Shown: positions 8,066-16,941, numbered from the stretch's first letter. The stretch is 64,000 nucleotides of DNA from CAVPCZ01 sp963779225 (GCA_963779225.1 CAVZWW010000003.1:744001-808000), one strand, 5' to 3'. A program made the numbers and translations. The notes: generated by a model not told the origin, from the letters alone.

Positions 8066-8592
8066 ATGCCAAAATTCAAGCCGCACCGACAAGGCGTCCG
8101 CATCGATATGACGCCGCTGGTGGACGTGGCGTTCCTGCTGCTGACGTTTTTCATGTTGACGACGCAGTTTAAACCGCAGGAAGAGGTGACGATCGTACTT
8201 GCCGTCTTCCTCATTCGGAATTCAAGCTGCCGGAATCGGACGTGATGATGATCAGCATTGCCAAAGAAGCGACGCCCATCGGCAATGACACAACCCACAT
8301 CTGGCTGGGACTCGACTCGCAGATTTTGCGGCAGCGGCTCTTCACGGAGTACAAGAACGTACCCAGGTACGGGGAGAAGTATTACCTGCAGGTGAGTTAC
8401 CCGGTGCCGAAGAGCCAGCTCGCGAATTACCTTGTCCAGGCCCGCACGGCAAATCCGAAGCTCCGCACCGTGATCAAAGGTGACCGGGATGCGGATTACG
8501 GTATTGCCGAGGATGTGATGGAGATCCTCCAGAAGACACAAATCACACGTTTCAGTCTGGTGACCGATCTCGCAAGAACAGTCCAGGAATAG
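8066..8592 (+). CDS. exbD: ExbD/TolR biopolymer transport protein, first copy, apparent frameshift
   Basis: A periplasm-facing partner of ExbB. ATG 8066 opens a frame with a short cytoplasmic tail, RIDMTPLVDVAFLLLTFFM (transmembrane helix with the essential Asp) and TTQFKPQEE. That frame hits TGA at 8243. The rest of the protein (HSEFKLPESDVMMISIA and onward to 8592) is in another frame. The switch falls at 8201-8210; two extra bases (or one missing base) would explain it. The corrected length is about 175 residues. It is longer in the periplasmic part than the second copy. Confidence 0.85.
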
Positions 8593-8602
8593 GAGACCGA
8601 TT

Positions 8603-9098
8603 ATGTCTGGTGGAGATGTAGCCGAACGATCTCACAAAGGCAAAGGTAAGAAGAAGAAGGGTCGCCGCCTCGGTATCCGGATCGACATGACGCCGCTGGT
8701 GGACGTGGCCCTTTCTGCTGCTGACCTTTTTCATGTTTACCACGAGCATGTCGCGCCCGCAGACGATGGAGATCAACCTGCCGCCCGACAAGGACGTGAA
8801 GGTGGAAATCGCCGAATCGAACCTGCTCACTCTGCGGATCAACGAAAAGGGGGAGATCTTCTGGAACGCCGGGATCGAATCACCCAAACGGCTCGATCCC
8901 GCGGAAAAGCTCAAGTTCCTGAGGGAGAAATCCCAGGGGAACCCCAAGTTGACGACGCTGGTGAAGGTGGACCGCGAAGGGCGGTACGAAATGCTCGTGA
9001 ACATTATTGACGAGCTCAATCTTGCCGGGATTCAGCGGTTCAGCATCGCACCTCTGCTCGACGCCGACAGGGCGTTGCTCGCACGGGTGAAACCGTAA
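8603..9098 (+). CDS. exbD: ExbD/TolR biopolymer transport protein, second copy, apparent frameshift
   Basis: Second ExbD of the operon, starting ATG 8603 with GGAGA upstream. A lysine-rich cytoplasmic tail (KGKGKKKKGRR) precedes RIDMTPLVDVA, identical in core to the first copy. At CCC 8709-8711 the frame changes; deleting one C restores VDVAFLLLTFFMFTT and a product of about 164 residues ending in ALLARVKP. Two ExbD proteins following one ExbB is common in Bacteroidota-related phyla. The periplasmic domain NIIDELNLAGIQRFSI is typical of the family. Confidence 0.86.
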
Positions 9099-9118
9099 GG
9101 GGAAGGAGGAAACATACT

Positions 9119-9863
9119 ATGGCTGCAGTTGCTGCGGCAGTGTCATTCAAAGGAGCCGAATACGGTGCGATCGAGCTCAAGAAGTTCTATCAGAAGTACT
9201 GGACGATCGGGTTGAGCATCTCCGTGGGCATTCACCTCGTTCTCATCGGTTCGTACTATCTGGTAGGGCTTTTCGGTGAGGAGGAACCGCCGATGGTGAA
9301 CGTCCGGATTATGAAGTACAGTGATCTCGGGCCGCCCCCGTCGATTACCAGCGCGAATACGCCTCCGCCGATCGCCGTTTCGGCGCCCACGGCCAAACCG
9401 ACCGTCGGCGCACCCGTACCGGTGCCGGACGCGGAAGTCAGCGCCGAACAGACGATGGCCACACAGACCGAAATGAGTCAGACGATAGCGCCCATGATCG
9501 AAGGAACCGGTACTGACGGAAACGTGGAGATCCAGCAGGACATCCGGATTGATGAGGATGCCCCGCCCGCCGACTTTGTGCCGGTGGAAAAGGAACCGGT
9601 TGCCATCAAGAAGGTCGAACCGAAGTATCCGGATCTGGCTATGCGTGCCGGCCTTGAAGGGAAAGTGTGGGTGAAGATCTGGGTCGACAAGGAGGGGAAG
9701 GCCGAAACAGGTGGTAATCCTGAAGAGCGATGCCGAGATCTTCAACGAGCCGGCGGTGGAGGCGGCAAGACAGTGGGTGTTCACTCCCGCCTACATGAAT
9801 AACGGACCGGTTGCGGTGTGGGTCTCCATCCCGTTCCGGTTCAAGCTGGCCGAGCGCAGGTAA
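9119..9863 (+). CDS. tonB: Energy transducer TonB, apparent frameshift near the C-terminus
   Basis: Links the ExbBD motor to outer-membrane receptors. The start is ATG 9119 after GGAAGGAGG. Residues ~30-50 form the membrane anchor, followed by a proline-rich linker (PPPS, TPPP, VPVP) and the TonB C-terminal fold starting KVEPKYPDLAMRAGLEGKVW. At CC 9702-9703 the frame shifts; removing one C gives KAKQVVILKSDAE and a proper end (VWVSIPFRFKLAERR, stop at 9861-9863), about 247 residues. Without correction the last third of the TonB fold is lost. The upstream frame instead runs to 9802. Confidence 0.87.
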
Positions 9864-9882
9864 CGGTGCGGAACGGCCCCAA

Positions 9883-9916
9883 GGGTCAAGCGGTTTGACC
9901 CCCCCCCGGGGGGGGG
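9883..9916. repeat. Stem-loop plus perfect C9G9 palindrome after tonB
   Basis: GGGTCAA (9883-9889) and TTGACCC (9895-9901) form a 7-bp stem with a five-base loop. This overlaps a run of nine C (9899-9907) followed directly by nine G (9908-9916). It may act as a terminator or transcript-stabilising structure, but there is no U tract. Such a run is also prone to sequencing error. A GGAAGG/CCTTCC pair follows at 9915-9920 and 9934-9939. Confidence 0.55.
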
Positions 9917-9973
9917 AAGGAAGCTGATTCCCGCCTTCCTCCCCGTGCGCCTGGAGACTGAACGAATGCTTTC

Positions 9974-10168
9974 ATGAATGCTATGCGGTGGGTGATCCTT
10001 GGCCTGTCTGCCGCGGCAATGGCAGGGGGCGTGCTGATCATGACCGGCTATCTCGTGCCGCGCCACGCGGTGTTCTCCGGTCAGGTCAACTTCGCGTTTG
10101 GTGTCGTCATTTTTCTCTACGGGTTGTACCGGTTTGTGTTCACATTCTATCGGAGGCCACGACCATGA
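9974..10168 (+). CDS. Small two-helix inner-membrane protein, unknown function
   Basis: 64 residues with two hydrophobic helices (~5-27 and ~38-56) and a basic C-terminus (FYRRPRP). No recognised domain. Its stop overlaps the start of the PstS-like lipoprotein gene by four bases (ATGA), so translation is probably coupled. It sits within the Ton operon and may assist the PstS-like protein or TonB complex, but that is only positional inference. The reading frame is intact. Confidence 0.65.
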   Translation: MNAMRWVILGLSAAAMAGGVLIMTGYLVPRHAVFSGQVNFAFGVVIFLYGLYRFVFTFYRRPRP

Positions 10169-11091
10169 ATGTGCCACGCCAGATCTGCACCCTGTTCTGC
10201 TGCGGGTTGCTGATGGCCGGGTGCACACGGGAGCCCGGGTCGGCCCAGCTCACGAAGGGTGCGCTGCGGGTCGATTGCGACGAAGCGGTGTCTCCGGTGG
10301 TGCGTCTCCTTGTAGAAGAATTCCAGCGGCAGTATCCGGATGCAAAGGTCACGGTGAATCCGGTCGAAGCACGTGAAGCGACCGCCAACTTTGTGAATGA
10401 CAGCGTCCGGGTGATCGTCGTTGCGCGCCCGCTGAATGACGAAGAACGGTCTGTGCTGACCTCGACAAAGACATGGTTCGAGGAATATCATGTCGCCCAG
10501 GGAGCCGTGGCGGTCATCGCGAACACGGCGAATCCCGTGAAATCGCTCCGGGTGGGTCAGGCGGACAGTATTTTTGCCGGTCTCGTGACGGTATGGCCGG
10601 GATGGCGTGCAGGCGGCCCGATTGATGTCGTGGTCGGCGGCATCAATTCCAGTACGAACGAGGTGTTCCGTGATGCCGTCCTCGGATCCCGGAAGTATGC
10701 GCTTTCGGCGACACCCGTATCCTCAAGCAGTGACCTGCTGGACCATGTGCGGCAAACGCGCAATGCAATCGGGCTGCTGAGTGTCTCCTGGTTGAAGGGA
10801 GTTGAAAACGACGTGTCGGTGCTCGGCCTTGCACGTCCCGGCGTGTCGCCGGATTCCACCCAGTCACCCGGCAAACCGTACACACCGATCCAGGGATATG
10901 TGTACAAAGGGTATTATCCGGTTTGCACACCCGTGTATATCTACACGCGCTCCGTTGACCGGGACGTGGCGTTGGGATTTATCTCGTTCGCCAGCAGCGG
11001 ACAGGGACAAAAAGTGTTCCTGAATAACGGGCTGGTACCGGTAAAGAGTCCTGTGCGACTCATTCAACTTACATCTGAACAGGTGAAATGA
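10165..11091 (+). CDS. PstS-like substrate-binding lipoprotein in the Ton operon
   Basis: 308 residues. The N-terminus is a lipoprotein signal with lipobox LMAGC (Cys ~20), followed by a PBP-like domain resembling phosphate-binding PstS: GALRVDCDEAVSPVVRLL, then a hinge and GGINSSTNEVFRDAVLG. Phosphate-binding proteins normally occur with PstCAB permease genes; none are present here. In this setting it lies between tonB and a TPR gene, so a role in the periplasmic side of TonB-dependent uptake, or phosphate sensing, is more likely than ABC import. The start at 10165 fits the lipobox and the ATGA overlap with the preceding gene. Confidence 0.78.
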   Translation: MNVPRQICTLFCCGLLMAGCTREPGSAQLTKGALRVDCDEAVSPVVRLLVEEFQRQYPDAKVTVNPVEAREATANFVNDSVRVIVVARPLNDEERSVLTSTKTWFEEYHVAQGAVAVIANTANPVKSLRVGQADSIFAGLVTVWPGWRAGGPIDVVVGGINSSTNEVFRDAVLGSRKYALSATPVSSSSDLLDHVRQTRNAIGLLSVSWLKGVENDVSVLGLARPGVSPDSTQSPGKPYTPIQGYVYKGYYPVCTPVYIYTRSVDRDVALGFISFASSGQGQKVFLNNGLVPVKSPVRLIQLTSEQVK

Positions 11092-11092
11092 G

Positions 11093-12923
11093 ATGAAACG
11101 AGCTATGATGGTGTTCCTTCTCGGGTGTATGCTGCAGTCCGGGTATGGCCAGGAATTATCTTGCAAAAGCGAAGGTTGCGCTCGGGGCGAAAGACACGGC
11201 GACGGCGCTGAAAGCATTGGATCTGGGGCTGAAGGCCGGGCAGAAACCCGCTGAGGCAAACTACTACATGGGTGCGATTGCTCTTGCACGCGGGCACATC
11301 CCCAATGCCATCAGGTACCTGGAGGAGGCGGTCCGGTATGACGACGAAAACGTGGATGCCTTCTGCAAGCTGGGAGAAGCCCACGTGCGTAACAAGGATG
11401 TCAAGGCAGCACTTCCGCCCCTTCGCCGGGCGTTAAAACTCGCACCGAAGAACGGTGTAGCAATGACCGCGTACGGCGGGGCACTTCTGGCCGTTGACTC
11501 GGTGGATGCGGCAATTGTTCAGTTGACCCGGGCAAAGGAATATTTGCCGAATGATCCGGCTGTTTATGAAGGATTGGGCGACGCCTACGGAAAGCAAAAC
11601 GTGGTGGTGATGGTTGTCAGCAACTATCAGAAGGCGATTGAGCTGGAGCCGGGGAATGTTGAGCGCCGGATCAAGCTGGCGAATGTCTATGAAAAAGATA
11701 GGAAGTACACGGAGGCCGTTCGGGAGTATGATGAAATCATCAAGCTTGATTCAACAAACGCAGACGCCTATATGCAGAAGGGCAATATCCTCCTGCGTGC
11801 GAAACTGTACAGGCAGGCTGTCCCACCTCTCCGTACGCTGACGCAACTCCAGCCGAAGTCGGTGGAGGCTTCCGTGCTTCTGACGAAAGCCCTGTCCGGC
11901 GCAGGTGACAATGCCGAGGTCGTCAAGGAGGCAAAACGCTCCCTGAAAATGGATTCAACGAACACGGACGTCTGGCGCATCCTTGCGCAGGCGCATGTGG
12001 ACTTGAGAGAATACACTGAGGGGCTCTCCGCGTACGACGCGCTCAAGCGGCGCAAGGCGTTCAAGCCCGAAGATCAGGCCCAATATGGCCTTGCCCTGGC
12101 AAGACTTGGACGGGATGACGAGGCGCTCAAGTCCCTGCTGGAGGCGGTCGCGATGGATTCGACGAACTGTGACGCCTTTTTCAGCCTTGGCGCAATCTAT
12201 ATGAAGAAGCGGGATTACGAAAACGCGGCCGGGATGTTCGAGAAACGGATCACCTGCGACACGAACTCGCTCTCCTTGCCAACGTATCTCAATGCCGCGG
12301 CATCGTATATGCAGACCAAGAATTACCCCCGCGTGCGGGAGTTGCTTACGCGTGTGATCGAGGTGAAGCCGGACTTCCTCCAGGCACGGTTGTGGCTGGC
12401 GCGCTATTACTCGCAGGTCGACTCCCTGGACAACGCAAAATCGGAATATGACGAGGTGTTGAAGCAAATCGGCAGCAATACGGACAAATTCAAGAAAGAA
12501 GCAGCCGAAGCCGACTACCTGCTTGGCATGTACTACTTCCGGAAACAATCATATGGGTCAGCCGTGGAGTTGTTCCGCAAAGCCTCGAGCCTTGGTTACG
12601 AAGATCCCGGCTTGCGGCTCACCTGGGGTCAGGCGGTCATGCAAACCCTGGATCGTACAGGAAATGCAGAGGATAATGCCGCGAAGATCCAGGAGAGCAT
12701 CCGCCTCTTCCGCAAAGTGATAGAGCTCGATCCGAACAATGCTCAGGGGCACCTCTGGCTCGCCCAGGGACTTATACAGTCTCGGGTGGAAGGGGAAGAT
12801 GAGAAGAACAGGCAACTTCGCGATGATGCGTGCGGGGAGTTGCGCAAGGTGCTCAAGATCGAACCGAAAAACGAGGATGCGAAGAAAGCCATGGTAAGAA
12901 TTGGCTGTCCGGGTGCAAAATAG
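11093..12923 (+). CDS. Exported tetratricopeptide-repeat protein, apparent frameshift at the signal peptide
   Basis: A TPR solenoid of roughly 590 residues with many repeats of about 34 residues (for example AEANYYMGAIALARGHIPNA and NADAYMQKGNILLRAKLYRQ). The long frame is open from ATG 11145 but then lacks any export signal. ATG 11093, just two bases after the previous stop, begins MKRAMMVFLLGCMLQSGYGQ, a clear signal peptide, in a different frame. Removing one G from GG at 11152-11153 joins the two. I therefore annotate the gene from 11093. TPR lipoproteins and periplasmic TPR proteins commonly accompany this Ton arrangement. A terminator follows at 12994-13035. Confidence 0.82.
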
Positions 12924-12993
12924 CTTTCGCAGTCAGAATTGACTGAAGCACAGAGGGGGAGGGGTAGAAGGAGGGAAATCAGAAGGAACGAAC

Positions 12994-13035
12994 AGGAGCC
13001 AGACCGTATTCGAGCGGGATGGCTTCTGTTTTTTT
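12994..13035 (+). terminator. Rho-independent terminator after the Ton/TPR operon
   Basis: AGGAGCCA (12994-13001) pairs with TGGCTTCT (13020-13027) with one G-U pair, followed by G and seven T (13029-13035). An overlapping 9-bp stem, CCGTATTCG/CGAATACGG (13004-13012 and 13038-13046), flanks the T run. Confidence 0.6.
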
Positions 13036-13085
13036 GGCGAATACGGGACAATTATTGGGTTATTCATAATTCTTTCCACCAGAAC

Positions 13086-13114
13086 TTGACAGGGTACATA
13101 TCTCTTTGTATATT
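13086..13114 (+). promoter_or_regulatory. Near-consensus sigma70 promoter for the ECF sigma factor gene
   Basis: TTGACA (13086-13091), 17-bp spacer, TATATT (13109-13114), in the most AT-rich stretch of the window. Predicted start near 13121, giving a 66-base leader. Confidence 0.7.
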
Positions 13115-13124
13115 GGATACAACA

Positions 13125-13151
13125 TATAAATCGTATAAATCGTCTATATCG
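13125..13151. repeat. Three tandem 9-base repeats in the leader of the sigma factor gene
   Basis: TATAAATCG (13125-13133), TATAAATCG (13134-13142) and TCTATATCG (13143-13151). They lie just past the predicted transcription start, so they could be an operator or an RNA element. Confidence 0.7.
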
Positions 13152-13186
13152 TAAGTCATAAGTTCGAGATGCTGGAGGAGGGAGCG

Positions 13187-13789
13187 ATGAAAGTGGTGGA
13201 AAACAATCGCCACCGTCAATTTGAAAAGGAAATGATGCCGTACATGGACATGCTCTACAGCTACGCCTACTATCTCTCCGGAGATCGAGAGCAGGCCAAC
13301 GACATCCTCCAGGATACGTATCTCAAAGCGTTCCGGTTCTACGACAAGTTCGAGCGCGGCACAAACGCGAAAGCATGGCTCTACCGGATCATGAAGAATA
13401 CGTATATCAACGAATACCGCCGGACGCACAGGCTCCCGGAGATCGTTGAATATGATGAACACCTCTCATCGTCCAAGATGACCCGGGCCGGCAATCCGCC
13501 ATCCGGCGACCTTCGCGCGATGCTTGAAACGCAGACCTTTGATGATGATATTGCCGGCGCGATTGCGGCGCTGCCGGACAAGTTCAAGAGCGTAATCGTC
13601 TTGAGGGATATCGAGGAACTTCCTTACGAGGAGATTGCGGAAACGCTGGAGATTCCCATCGGTACCGTTCGCTCACGTCTTCACCGGGCACGGGCGATTA
13701 TGTTTGAACGCCTTAAGGAGTATGCCAGGGACAGAGGATACGAGGTAGGAGATCACTTTGTTCCCAATAAACTTGCGCTGGCCTCCTGA
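13187..13789 (+). CDS. ECF-subfamily RNA polymerase sigma-70 factor
   Basis: 200 residues. Region 2 (~15-85) contains DILQDTYLKAFRFYDKFE and the core-binding stretch. Region 4 (~130-180) contains LRDIEELPYEEIAETLEIP followed by GTVRSRLHRAR, the helix-turn-helix that reads the -35 element. Start ATG 13187 is chosen over ATG 13169 because GGAGGAGGGAG lies directly before it. It has its own strong promoter and follows a terminator, so it is not part of the Ton operon. No anti-sigma gene is next to it: the next gene downstream is a convergent Nudix hydrolase. Control may therefore be transcriptional or through a distant partner. Confidence 0.93.
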   Translation: MKVVENNRHRQFEKEMMPYMDMLYSYAYYLSGDREQANDILQDTYLKAFRFYDKFERGTNAKAWLYRIMKNTYINEYRRTHRLPEIVEYDEHLSSSKMTRAGNPPSGDLRAMLETQTFDDDIAGAIAALPDKFKSVIVLRDIEELPYEEIAETLEIPIGTVRSRLHRARAIMFERLKEYARDRGYEVGDHFVPNKLALAS

Positions 13790-13860
13790 TTTCCCGTAAT
13801 GCCGAAAGCCGATATGGCACGGAACTTCACGACAGTGGAGCAGCCTGTGCCGTGCCGGTC

Positions 13861-14451
13861 TCAGATGTGCCGTTCCCCGCTCTGAAGGATTTCGCAGAGG
13901 TTTCTGATCATTGCCGCAGTCGCCCCCCAGATAACCCTTCCCTGGTATTCGTAGAACCAGACCTCTCGCGTGCCCAGCGGTGTGGAACGAATTTCCCTCC
14001 GTCCATTCTCTGAATCCGCAAAAAACTCCAGTGGTACCATAAACACTTCGGCCACTTCGCGAGGATTGGGTTGTATCTGAGGATGCGGCCTGACGATCCC
14101 TACAACGGGGGTGATGAGAAAACCTGTCGGAGTGAAAAGGTCGTCAAGCATGCCCAGCACTTCGATGTGTGCGGGAGCGATCCCCAGTTCCTCCTCGGTT
14201 TCGCGCAATGCCGTGTGCCAACGGGTTGCGTCCTTCCTATCCGCCATTCCACCGGGGAACGCAATCTGTCCCTTGTGTGTCTCCACATCTTCGGTGCGCC
14301 GTGTGAGAAGAAGATCGACGGAACCGGCCTTCAGGAGAAGGGGGATAAGCACAGCCGCCGGCGTAAACCCTTCGGGGGGAACGGGGGCAGGGGTGTTGTC
14401 CGCCGGCTGGCGGAATATGGCCCGCAGCGCTGCAGGAGTGATTCCTTTCAT
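13861..14451 (-). CDS. Nudix hydrolase, CoA pyrophosphatase (NudL/UPF0035) type
   Basis: 196 residues. Residues ~45-70 carry the CoA-specific signature LLLTRRTEDVETHKGQIAFP followed by GG. This leads into the Nudix box with RETEEELGI, whose glutamates bind the metal. Such enzymes split CoA or acyl-CoA to 3',5'-ADP and (acyl-)phosphopantetheine. Start ATG 14451 is the first Met consistent with homologues; no strong ribosome site is visible. The gene is convergent with the sigma factor and divergent from the HMA gene. Confidence 0.88.
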   Translation of the reverse strand: MKGITPAALRAIFRQPADNTPAPVPPEGFTPAAVLIPLLLKAGSVDLLLTRRTEDVETHKGQIAFPGGMADRKDATRWHTALRETEEELGIAPAHIEVLGMLDDLFTPTGFLITPVVGIVRPHPQIQPNPREVAEVFMVPLEFFADSENGRREIRSTPLGTREVWFYEYQGRVIWGATAAMIRNLCEILQSGERHI

Positions 14452-14495
14452 GATCCAAGATACCAAACCCGGGGCCGATCTGCAAAGCTCCCGGA

Positions 14496-14524
14496 TTGCA
14501 TGTTCGCATGCGGCTCTCTATATT
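14496..14524 (+). promoter_or_regulatory. Candidate sigma70 promoter for HMA/Smr/M14 genes
   Basis: TTGCAT (14496-14501), 17-bp spacer, TATATT (14519-14524). The predicted start is near 14531, about 41 bases before the HMA start. Confidence 0.55.
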
Positions 14525-14571
14525 ATCAAGGGTATCGATACGAACCCTATGTCCAACAACACGGAATCCTT

Positions 14572-14772
14572 ATGCACGAGCGTGAAGTCCGCATCGAAGG
14601 GATGAGCTGCCAGCATTGTGTTCTCGCAGTCCAGAAGGCCCTCAACCGTGTCCCGGGAATCACCCTCCAGGTGGTCCGGATTGGTGCCGTTGTGTACAGC
14701 GCACCGGACACCGAGCGCGTGCTGGAACAGGTGCGTGCGGCCATCACGGAAGCCGGGTACACTCCGGCATGA
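14572..14772 (+). CDS. Heavy-metal-associated (HMA) domain protein, CopZ-like metallochaperone
   Basis: 66 residues, one HMA ferredoxin-like domain with the metal-binding loop GMSCQHC (Cys-x-x-Cys). It likely carries Cu(I) or another soft metal ion in the cytoplasm. No metal ATPase is adjacent. ATG 14572 gives the standard short N-terminal strand. The Smr gene follows after ten bases and may be co-transcribed. Confidence 0.85.
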   Translation: MHEREVRIEGMSCQHCVLAVQKALNRVPGITLQVVRIGAVVYSAPDTERVLEQVRAAITEAGYTPA

Positions 14773-14782
14773 CCAGCGCCTC

Positions 14783-15127
14783 ATGAGTTCCCCACTACTG
14801 GTTATTGATGTGGCCCATCCCCCACGGCCTCCGCATCTGGTGGAAGACCAGCTGGTGGAGGCGTGGTCGCGTGCCCGGAACACACCGTCGATCCGGGTGG
14901 TGAAGATCATCCACGGTCACGGCAGTACGGGAAAGGGAGGTTCAACCAGAGTGGTAGTCCGCAACTGGGTGTATCAGCAGCGTTCACGCTTTCGGGCGAT
15001 CATACCCGGTGAAGCCTATACGCTGTTTGACGCGGCCACACAGTCTCTCCGGCAGGAGACAGGCATGTATGACGATCCGGATCTCCGCAACGGCAATCCC
15101 GGCATCACCGTGATCTGGATCCGGTAG
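14783..15127 (+). CDS. Smr (small MutS-related) domain protein
   Basis: 114 residues forming a single Smr domain. The segment VVKIIHGHGSTGKGG matches the HGxGxG signature of Smr nuclease domains found at the C-terminus of MutS2. The usual N-terminal LDLHG motif is replaced by VIDVAHPPRPP, so the nuclease motif is partly degenerate and activity is uncertain. Start ATG 14783 follows the HMA stop by ten bases. Stand-alone Smr proteins act on nucleic acids; the exact substrate is unknown. Confidence 0.75.
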   Translation: MSSPLLVIDVAHPPRPPHLVEDQLVEAWSRARNTPSIRVVKIIHGHGSTGKGGSTRVVVRNWVYQQRSRFRAIIPGEAYTLFDAATQSLRQETGMYDDPDLRNGNPGITVIWIR

Positions 15128-15152
15128 ATTCTTCTTCTTCTTCGAGGTCCCC

Positions 15153-16907
15153 ATGCGCGTTCGATGGTGGTGGTGGTGCGTACTCTCCGTGTTGCTTCCC
15201 TGCCGGACATATCCGGCCGATGGTTGGAGAACCGCTTATGATTCCAGCGGATTTCTGCGCACACCGCGATACGATGCGACCGTGGAGTACTGCAAACGCC
15301 TCGCGAATGCTTCCCCCTGGGCCCGCTACACTCCTTTCGGACGAAGCCCGCAGGGACGCGACCTTCCCCTCCTGATCGTGTCACGTGACAGGGCGTTTAC
15401 ACCCGCTGCAGCTGCAAAGACAGGCAAACCTATCATCCTCATGCAGGCCGGGATTCATGCTGGAGAGATCGACGGGAAGGATGCAGGCCTGGCGCTGTTG
15501 CGGGACATGTTGATCGACAATCAATCCAGGGACCTGCTGGACAGCGTGATCATTCTCTTTGTGCCGATTTTCAACGTTGACGGGCACGAACGGTTCGGAC
15601 CGTACAACCGGATCAACCAGAACGGGCCTGCAGAGATGGGCTGGCGAACCACCGCTCAGAATCTCAATCTGAACCGGGACTACATGAAGGCCGATGCTCC
15701 GGAGATGCAGGCGATGCTCTCGCTCTTCACCTCCTGGCTTCCTGATCTCTATATTGACTCCCATGTGACGGACGGGATCGACTTCCAGTACGATGTCACC
15801 TATACCACAGAGCTCGGGTCCAATATTCCCCGTGCTGTGGCCGGATGGATGCAGGATACGCTTCTGTCGCGGATCCTGCCGGCCGTAGAAGCATCGGGTC
15901 ACAGGATCTTCTGGTATGTCTTTCCCCGCGAGGACCTGGATCTCTCAAAAGGGATGCAGGGGGGTGCAGCGCCTCCGCGGTTTTCCACAGGGTATGCCGC
16001 CCTGCAGAACCGTCCATCCCTGCTGATTGAAACGCACATGTTGAAGCCGTACCGGATCCGGGTGGAGGCTACGTATGAACTCCTGAAGGCCGTTCTGACT
16101 GTCCTTCACAGCCACGGCCGGGAATTGCGGAAACTTGTGCGCAACGCAGATCGGGCCGTTGCGGGGTCGTTTGAAGGCTCATTCGAACCACTCCGGTTCG
16201 GGATCGGAAAAGGGTTTCACACGCGCCGGTTCCTTGGTATCCGGCCACGTACGGAGCCCAGCCTCATATCCGGAGGTACACGGGTTGTCTACACCGGCGA
16301 ACCGTTCGAACTGGACATCCCCTTTTTTGACGAGATCACCGTAGAAGACTCGGTAGCTATTCCACGGGCGTACATCGTGCCGCCCGAGTGGACATTTGTA
16401 TCCACTATCCTGCGTGTGCACGGCATCCGGTTCGAGCGGCTTGCGACCGCGCGGATGCTGGAGGTTGAATCCTACAGGTTCGGGGAGGTGAAGTGTGCTT
16501 CCCGTCCGTACGAGGGGCGCCAGGCGGCAACGTACTCCGCTATTCCCGTACATGAACAGCGGTTGTACCCGGCCGGGTCACTTGTGATCCCGATGAACCA
16601 GCGTGCAGCACGTGTTGCGGTCCATCTGTTTGAACCGCGCAGCGGCGACTCGTTTGTGGCCTGGGGGATGTTCAACAGCATCTTCGAGCAGAAAGAGTAT
16701 GCGGAGGACTACGTGATGGAAAGGGTGGGTGAGCACCTGCTTGAAGACCGGCCGTTGCTGCGAAAGGAATTTGAGGATCTCGTGGCGGCCGACTCGGTGT
16801 TTGCCCGCAGTCCCGGAGTACGATTGAACTGGCTCTACCTGCGATCGCCCTGGGCCGACAGCAAATTGAATCTCTACCCGGTAGGCCGGCTTTCCGCTAT
16901 ACCATAG
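15153..16907 (+). CDS. Secreted M14-family zinc carboxypeptidase-like peptidase
   Basis: 584 residues. The N-terminus has an unusual run WWWW within a short signal peptide (MRVRWWWWCVLSVLL). The M14 zinc ligands appear as HAGE (His ~102, Glu ~105) and DSH (His ~204). NLNRDYMK supplies substrate-binding Asn/Arg, and LLIETHML the catalytic Glu. The C-terminal ~250 residues form a beta-rich extension typical of the larger bacterial M14 subgroup. It likely trims peptides in the periplasm or outside the cell. It follows the Smr gene by 25 bases and is convergent with the glycosyltransferase. Confidence 0.88.
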   Translation: MRVRWWWWCVLSVLLPCRTYPADGWRTAYDSSGFLRTPRYDATVEYCKRLANASPWARYTPFGRSPQGRDLPLLIVSRDRAFTPAAAAKTGKPIILMQAGIHAGEIDGKDAGLALLRDMLIDNQSRDLLDSVIILFVPIFNVDGHERFGPYNRINQNGPAEMGWRTTAQNLNLNRDYMKADAPEMQAMLSLFTSWLPDLYIDSHVTDGIDFQYDVTYTTELGSNIPRAVAGWMQDTLLSRILPAVEASGHRIFWYVFPREDLDLSKGMQGGAAPPRFSTGYAALQNRPSLLIETHMLKPYRIRVEATYELLKAVLTVLHSHGRELRKLVRNADRAVAGSFEGSFEPLRFGIGKGFHTRRFLGIRPRTEPSLISGGTRVVYTGEPFELDIPFFDEITVEDSVAIPRAYIVPPEWTFVSTILRVHGIRFERLATARMLEVESYRFGEVKCASRPYEGRQAATYSAIPVHEQRLYPAGSLVIPMNQRAARVAVHLFEPRSGDSFVAWGMFNSIFEQKEYAEDYVMERVGEHLLEDRPLLRKEFEDLVAADSVFARSPGVRLNWLYLRSPWADSKLNLYPVGRLSAIP

Positions 16908-16941
16908 CAGCTCCTCATGCCTTCCGGGGGTGAAGGCTCCG

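Noticed and set aside
8066..9098. Programmed ribosomal frameshifting in the exbD genes
   Set aside because: No slippery heptamer, in-frame stop pause or strong downstream pseudoknot is apparent at the joins, and five such events in a row would be without precedent.
13816..13856. TGGCACG at 13815-13821 as another sigma54 promoter
   Set aside because: The -12 part reads TTCAC rather than TTGC, and it would point into the 3' end of a convergent gene. The GGCACGG/CCGTGCC pair nearby is at best a weak hairpin.
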